A DNA stretch of 64,000 nucleotides, from NCBI RefSeq assembly GCF_003013715.1, contig NC_072818.1, positions 186,001 through 250,000 of the forward strand, in the 5' to 3' direction. Shown here in pieces: positions 59,210 through 64,000 of the stretch. The translations under genes and the position numbers were made by a program. Under the pieces are notes generated by a model. That model made no database searches and was not told the DNA's origin. It saw only the letters and a program-made list of their open reading frames with translations. Position 1 is the stretch's first letter. The number at the start of each line of letters is the position of its first letter. Source of the DNA: Candidozyma auris. Taxonomy: Eukaryota > Ascomycota > Pichiomycetes > Serinales > Metschnikowiaceae.

Positions 59210-60073
59210 ATGAAGTACTTAGCCCTTGCAGCAATCGCAACAGCAGTCAACGCCGCCACTTCCTTCAACTTGATCTCCACCAAAGCTGGCTCTATCTATG
59301 ACGGCAAGCACGTCTTGAACAGACCAGAGCACATCGAACTTGGAGACGGTGACGGCAATGGCATCAGTTTCGTTCTCAATGACGATGGATCTCTTGTGGA
59401 CGCCCCAGCTCAAAAATACGTCAACTTTGAAAGTGACCTTGCCTTCCTTGGATCGGACCACATCACGGGATTCTCCATTAGCGACGGTAAATTGCAATAC
59501 AACGGCGCCAGCAAGTGGTACGGCTGCCCAACAATCAACAACGCGTTGGGCTACGACACAGGCTGTCAGGACAGAAGCGGTGTTGACCTTGTGGTATTCA
59601 ACGAGGCAGAGTGTGACAACGTCTACCCAGGAGCCCCCAAGTCCCAGTTCTACTTGAAGGCGTGGAGCGAGGAAGGCGACCAGTTCCTGAACACACCAAT
59701 CAAGAAGGTCGACAGCCACCCACACGTGTTTGCCGTGGGAGGCGACGAAGGTAAGGACCTTGTAGTTAACTTCCAGGATGACGGCACCTCTTTGGTTGAC
59801 GAGGACGGAAGAGGCGTCAAACACGACCCCAACACAGGGGAGGTCGGAAGTGTTGCTCCATTTGGTCGTGAGCCTGCCACCCCAGGTTTCGGAATCAACG
59901 GCGACCATTTGGTGTTCGAGGGCAGAGATGACTGGAAGGCATGTCCAAGCGGTCCTGACAAGTTCTCCTTGTCGGATGGCGAATGTGTGGGAGGCACCAA
60001 CATTGTCTTGCAAGTGGTGTGGAAGGCCAATCTTCTCAAGACCGATGACAAGAAGAAGGCCAAGCGCCACTAA
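59210..60073 (+). CDS. Secreted cell-wall protein, PhiA-like
   Basis: 287 residues. A signal peptide (MKYLALAAIATAVNAATS, probable cleavage after VNA) leads to a beta-rich secreted protein without membrane helix or GPI signal. Pattern SFNLISTKAGSIYDG and the repeated blocks of short strands ending WYGCPTINN and WKACPSGPDKFSLSDGECVG with a C-terminal NIVLQVVW are typical of the fungal family that includes Aspergillus PhiA, cell wall proteins of unsettled function. The C-terminal LKTDDKKKAKRH is basic and short. Codon use is strongly biased (AAG, TTG, GAC, AAC), suggesting high expression. It converges with TRS130. Confidence 0.72.
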   Translation: MKYLALAAIATAVNAATSFNLISTKAGSIYDGKHVLNRPEHIELGDGDGNGISFVLNDDGSLVDAPAQKYVNFESDLAFLGSDHITGFSISDGKLQYNGASKWYGCPTINNALGYDTGCQDRSGVDLVVFNEAECDNVYPGAPKSQFYLKAWSEEGDQFLNTPIKKVDSHPHVFAVGGDEGKDLVVNFQDDGTSLVDEDGRGVKHDPNTGEVGSVAPFGREPATPGFGINGDHLVFEGRDDWKACPSGPDKFSLSDGECVGGTNIVLQVVWKANLLKTDDKKKAKRH

Positions 60074-60179
60074 GGCTGTGGTTTTGAAACCTCTTTTTGA
60101 CCTGTTCTTGACTCTTTTGCATTTTCTTCGCTGTTAAACCTATTTTTGGTTCGTTTACGAAATATATGACCCTTTTTTA

Positions 60180-63100
60180 TTAAAAAGAAAATGTAATGCT
60201 TTGTAGCTCGGGCACCACCAAGACTGTCTCTAGTCCGTTTTCGTGTACCGTATCCGTGGACGGCACTCTGTGGATTATCCCCTCCTCAAGTGGCTTGATG
60301 GTGACTCTAGGGAGTGGGAGCTTGCCCACGTTGAGAGGGATGAGCGTCAATGCAAACTCGGCGTTGCTGTTCGGCTTCTGCACCGTGAATGCGTGCTTTT
60401 TCAATCCGGACAATAGCCAGTTGTCCTCGTGATGAATCACGAATTGGTATTTCTGCGACTTCGCCTCCACTCGTTTCCCTGCCGGCGACGATGATGCAAG
60501 CACCTCTTCGTCACAGTCCTTCATTTCGCTCCACTTGAATGTCGATGATATAGTGAGCTTCATTTCGATGGGCTCTCCAACAAGGAACTGTGTTTGCTTC
60601 GTGTATGAGAACTCAACAGCATGAAGAATGTCTAAGACTGGCACAGCAACGGGTATATAGAGCTCCTGATTTACGAACTTCGGTTCCTCCACTTGGATAC
60701 ATTCCTTGACAATACCATCAACGCAGCAGATCAATTCGGCTTTGTCCTTCTCCGATCTCACATTACGGTCAATGGAATCTCTGAAGCGAGACTTGAAAAA
60801 GTCAACGTTCTTAATTTGAATCACATTGCTCAATGCGTATTCATTAAGTTCAAATTGCAACAACCCAACCAACTCTATGAACAAGCTCGAATATTGTTGA
60901 AGTTCAAAACTCTGGAAGTAATCTTCATGTAGCCCGATAATGAGGGCTTCGCATTCTTTTTGTAGACTGGAGTACTTGATGGTTAGGTCGAGAGTATCGG
61001 AAGATGCAACTTTACCCAGATGGGGCGTTATCCGATAGAACATAAACGCTGGCTGCTCTCCAAACACCACATGGGGGTTACTGTCCTTTACATCGCACGA
61101 CAGAGTGGCAACGACGTACTTGTTCTCATTACATCTGAAGTCAACATCGGTGACTCGAATAGGCATCTTTGTGTGAGCACACCCAATCTGAAACTTCGAG
61201 TAGATGGAATCAGCACGGAATACATCCTGGACTGAGATCAGAATTCTTAGACTGGTGTCCACGGCATCTTGCAAGAAATGCTTTCGTTGTTCTTTGCCAA
61301 TGCTATATGTGATAGAGGCCGCAAAACTTAGTACTTTGCTGTCCCCAAAATATTTGTAAGGCACTCTTTGGATATGTGTTTCATGAGCACCTATTAAAGA
61401 AAGTAAAAAGCTATTAGACTCTTCCGTCAAGGCGACTCCAGAATCGAGTGCTTGAACTTGGACTCTGACATCTTTGACTGGTTCATTACCCAGATTGATG
61501 ACTATTTCAATTTCCGAAGCATTAAGCTCAATTTTCTCGGAAACTCGAAAGCTGGCACAAAGAAATCTTGAGTCACCATACATGTAAATTGTATTATCAG
61601 TCTGATCAGCCGGAACTGGTATGGATATGCCCAAAGAGTTGGCAGTATTCGCCTCTTCCGGAACAACATTGGTCAAGCTTTTATTATGAACAACTGTTCC
61701 ATTGCCATCAATTTGATCCGTCGTGGGATCTTGGAACAATTGAATGAATTCGAGGTTGCTTCGAGGTTTGTATGTCAATTTTGAGGGCTTGAAGTGAGTC
61801 TGCTTGAAATCACTTGTATAAAGTGATACAACTTGCTTTGGCGAAGACAGAAGTTTGATATCTTTGCCCGTGAAAGTGATACGATAGGGAGTGAACGTTG
61901 AGAGCTCCTCCAACTCCAAGGCTAGTACTTCCAAGTCCAAATCTATGGCTAGGTTATTGGTAATCTCAAGGTCCATTTTGTAGACACCGCTCTGGTTCTT
62001 CACTGACTCAATGAAGGGAGAAAGGCTCGAGTTAAAAAGTGTTTCAAGGGGGTAGGTAACAAGCTCTGTAACTTTCGGCGCAATCTCGTATACATGGTTT
62101 AGAAGCTTCATTCTTCGGTCTGCACCTTTGACGATGTTGTACTTGTTAATGTCAGACACCTTCGATGCCTCTTCTTTGAACGTTGATAGTAACTTCATAT
62201 TAGTATCGAGAATATGCAAATGGTCACCAGAATCCAACTTCTCTAGGCAATTTATGTAAATCTCGAGAAGCAAGCCTCCCATGAAACTCCATCCGTTCTC
62301 AATGAAGTATTCATATGAGTTGAGCAATATCTCGTAGGCTTGTTTGAAGTCTTGCTTCTTATAATGCAAGACAGCCAATTCGACACTGAGAAGATCAACT
62401 GTTTTACCCCTCCCGCAATTGGCAAAATCTTGAATGACTGCCACTGTCAACTCCTCGTAAAACGAATCGTAACTTTGTTGGCTTTCAAGAGCTTTTCTTA
62501 AGGGTTCGTTGTGTAATTTTACTTCACGAGATTTTGAGTTGGAAGCAGAGTTACCATCATCAAGGCTGACTTCTTCAAACAAGTATCCTACATCCGGGGG
62601 ATCGAGGCCCTTGAGAGAAGCGATTCGCCCAGCGATGAATCTTTGCAAGAGCCTGAGTTCGCCCATGTATTCAAGAATCCCAGTTAAAGGATTAATGGCG
62701 TTTGATTCCTCACTTGAGCCCCGCTCCACGAGCTTCTTAGTGAGTTGCAATTTCAAGTAATGATCCGTTAAAGAGAAGAGCCATTCGAGTGTCTCAAAGC
62801 TATCCTGTTGAGATTCAAGAATCTCGTTGATAAAATTGATGACTCTTTGGAAAAGATGCAGAATGTATTTCGATGATAATGATAACTCCGGTGCAGAATT
62901 GGCCAAGGATTGTAGCAAGAGAGACGCCCCAAGAAATAGGTTGAATTTAGTGAGTTGTAAATTAACGGGAACGCCTTGCGATATATACGCGTTGAATTGA
63001 GCAAGTAGATCACGCGATAACGTTGCTTTCTCTGTGTTGAAGCGTTGCATTCTCATTGATTCGAACGTAGCATGGTCGCTTTTTTTGAATGCATGGCCCG

Positions 63101-63911
63101 CAGCTTGGAGCGCCAACTTCAAGTCCTCGTTGATCGATTCATACAACTTCAACGACTCGTCTAGAAATCTCATATCACTCACGATGTCCATTAGTTTGAG
63201 CTTGAAGTACAATTGTCGAATCAAGGCTTCCGAATTTTTATTTTTCGTCTCACTCAAATTGTCAAGCTCTTCATTATAAGAGTTGTATCGCCTATCAAAC
63301 GTCCTCAATATAAGGTTTTTAAACTCAGTGGCCATGTTATTGTACGTCTCTAGCTTCTCAGTATCACTGCTGTACAGCTCCTTGATTCGAAAAACAAGCT
63401 CATCATCTTCTAGCGGAACTTCCTCCAAGTCGCTCTGCGTGGTGATTGTCTGGTGTTTCCCGTTCTTCCCAAAGTCAACCACCAACTTATCGTGAATTGA
63501 CTTTTTGATCAATGACAGCGACTTATCCTTTTGAGAGGTGGGCGTGAAGAGCACAATTGCCCAACTCACTTTTTTAGCTTCCACCAAGTCAGTGAGCCAT
63601 GCTTGAATCAATGGTCTCACTTGAGCTCTGTAAATTTCAAGATTATCAGCCTTCACGAAAATTAGCCGCAAATAAATATTTTCGTGAACATCTTCTTGAT
63701 TAGCTTTGCTCGCTCTGTGGGGAACTTCCTCAACCATTTTCACAGGAAGCACGGGAATCAGCTTCACTGGCTTGAGTGGGTGGTATTTCCAGTGGAGGTT
63801 GGTCAAGGGAAACTTTGCCTCTAGATCATTTTTCACCAGAGCATATATGCTAAAAGGGTCATAGTAGCCGACAGATATTGGGTTCTGGAGCCCCAATTCC
63901 TCAAGCTGCAT
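60180..63911 (-). CDS. TRS130: TRAPPII complex subunit Trs130 (TRAPPC10-like)
   Basis: 1243 residues from the ATG at 63911 (S. cerevisiae Trs130 1102). It is a TRAPPII-specific subunit of the Golgi-localised GEF for Ypt31/32 Rab proteins. Diagnostic: ISVGYYDPFSIYALVKNDLE and LTNLHWK at the N terminus, YLRLIFVKADNLEIYRAQVR followed by PLIQAWL, a long helical solenoid middle (with AVLHYKKQDFKQAYEILLNS), and a beta-rich C-terminal region with WLLSGLKKHAFTV near the end. The frame is open upstream to the window edge but contains no ATG between 63911 and the edge; TTG 63953 is not accepted. TCACGTGA at 63985-63992 looks like promoter DNA. Confidence 0.9.
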   Translation of the reverse strand: MQLEELGLQNPISVGYYDPFSIYALVKNDLEAKFPLTNLHWKYHPLKPVKLIPVLPVKMVEEVPHRASKANQEDVHENIYLRLIFVKADNLEIYRAQVRPLIQAWLTDLVEAKKVSWAIVLFTPTSQKDKSLSLIKKSIHDKLVVDFGKNGKHQTITTQSDLEEVPLEDDELVFRIKELYSSDTEKLETYNNMATEFKNLILRTFDRRYNSYNEELDNLSETKNKNSEALIRQLYFKLKLMDIVSDMRFLDESLKLYESINEDLKLALQAAGHAFKKSDHATFESMRMQRFNTEKATLSRDLLAQFNAYISQGVPVNLQLTKFNLFLGASLLLQSLANSAPELSLSSKYILHLFQRVINFINEILESQQDSFETLEWLFSLTDHYLKLQLTKKLVERGSSEESNAINPLTGILEYMGELRLLQRFIAGRIASLKGLDPPDVGYLFEEVSLDDGNSASNSKSREVKLHNEPLRKALESQQSYDSFYEELTVAVIQDFANCGRGKTVDLLSVELAVLHYKKQDFKQAYEILLNSYEYFIENGWSFMGGLLLEIYINCLEKLDSGDHLHILDTNMKLLSTFKEEASKVSDINKYNIVKGADRRMKLLNHVYEIAPKVTELVTYPLETLFNSSLSPFIESVKNQSGVYKMDLEITNNLAIDLDLEVLALELEELSTFTPYRITFTGKDIKLLSSPKQVVSLYTSDFKQTHFKPSKLTYKPRSNLEFIQLFQDPTTDQIDGNGTVVHNKSLTNVVPEEANTANSLGISIPVPADQTDNTIYMYGDSRFLCASFRVSEKIELNASEIEIVINLGNEPVKDVRVQVQALDSGVALTEESNSFLLSLIGAHETHIQRVPYKYFGDSKVLSFAASITYSIGKEQRKHFLQDAVDTSLRILISVQDVFRADSIYSKFQIGCAHTKMPIRVTDVDFRCNENKYVVATLSCDVKDSNPHVVFGEQPAFMFYRITPHLGKVASSDTLDLTIKYSSLQKECEALIIGLHEDYFQSFELQQYSSLFIELVGLLQFELNEYALSNVIQIKNVDFFKSRFRDSIDRNVRSEKDKAELICCVDGIVKECIQVEEPKFVNQELYIPVAVPVLDILHAVEFSYTKQTQFLVGEPIEMKLTISSTFKWSEMKDCDEEVLASSSPAGKRVEAKSQKYQFVIHHEDNWLLSGLKKHAFTVQKPNSNAEFALTLIPLNVGKLPLPRVTIKPLEEGIIHRVPSTDTVHENGLETVLVVPELQSITFSF

Positions 63912-63984
63912 ATGGAATGGTTGATCCCTTGGTTTTGTTGAAGGTGACGACAAAACCTCGATCTGGTCAGGAAGAGTGTTTACG

Positions 63985-63992
63985 TCACGTGA
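63985..63992. promoter_or_regulatory. TCACGTGA palindrome upstream of TRS130
   Basis: Perfect Cbf1-type palindrome 74 bp upstream of the chosen TRS130 start. Confidence 0.4.
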
Positions 63993-64000
63993 TACTGGTA

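Noticed and set aside
59219..60070. 283-codon open frame antisense to the whole PhiA-like gene
   Set aside because: Full-length antisense openness arises from the strong codon bias of the sense gene; the sense protein has a signal peptide and family patterns.

Overview
This window is nuclear DNA from a budding yeast of the CUG-Ser clade (Candida/Clavispora/Metschnikowia/Debaryomyces side); species not determined. Evidence: (i) all recognisable genes are fungal and read as single exons; (ii) a gene for a mitochondrial complex I subunit (NDUFB3-type) is present, and Saccharomyces lacks complex I; (iii) CTG codons fall where related families have Ser or another small residue (MTR3 codon 55, PRS5 codons 32 and about 199, APM4 around residues 80-81), so CTG is probably read as serine; (iv) Candida-type secreted lipases lie in a tandem array. 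Protein strings quoted here use the standard table, so L at a CTG codon is probably S.

Layout. 1-7 kb: three tandem secreted lipase (LIP) genes, the first only as its 3' end, separated by long spacers, one of which may hold a decayed coding segment. 7.8-18 kb: SIP3/LAM3-like lipid transfer protein, two small unassigned proteins, exosome subunit MTR3, and CHO2 with a perfect inositol-responsive element in its promoter. 18-20.8 kb: a long gene-free stretch. 20.8-31.7 kb: MFS transporter, SP-RING protein, complex I subunit, mitoribosomal RSM25, a PPR-like mitochondrial protein, a small membrane protein and peptide transporter PTR2. 31.7-42.7 kb: frataxin YFH1, verprolin VRP1 (frame broken at several homopolymers), DPH7, a 54-residue membrane protein and GDH2. 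42.7-52.4 kb: a gene-poor stretch with three proteins I cannot assign, several short tandem repeats and a 22-A tract. 52.5-64 kb: APM4, PRS5, CUE3, tRNA-Gly(CCC), a PhiA-like secreted protein and TRS130.

The genes are mostly unrelated housekeeping functions: phospholipid synthesis and sterol transport, RNA decay, mitochondria, nitrogen use (PTR2, GDH2) and membrane traffic/actin (VRP1, APM4, TRS130). Several convergent pairs are extremely tight (2, 6 and 16 bp between stops), whereas spacers upstream of PTR2, GDH2, CHO2 and the LIP genes reach 1.5-3 kb and carry plausible regulatory motif clusters. No transposon, CRISPR array or obvious transferred cluster was seen. The best candidate for something undescribed is the orphan-gene stretch at 42.7-52.4 kb.
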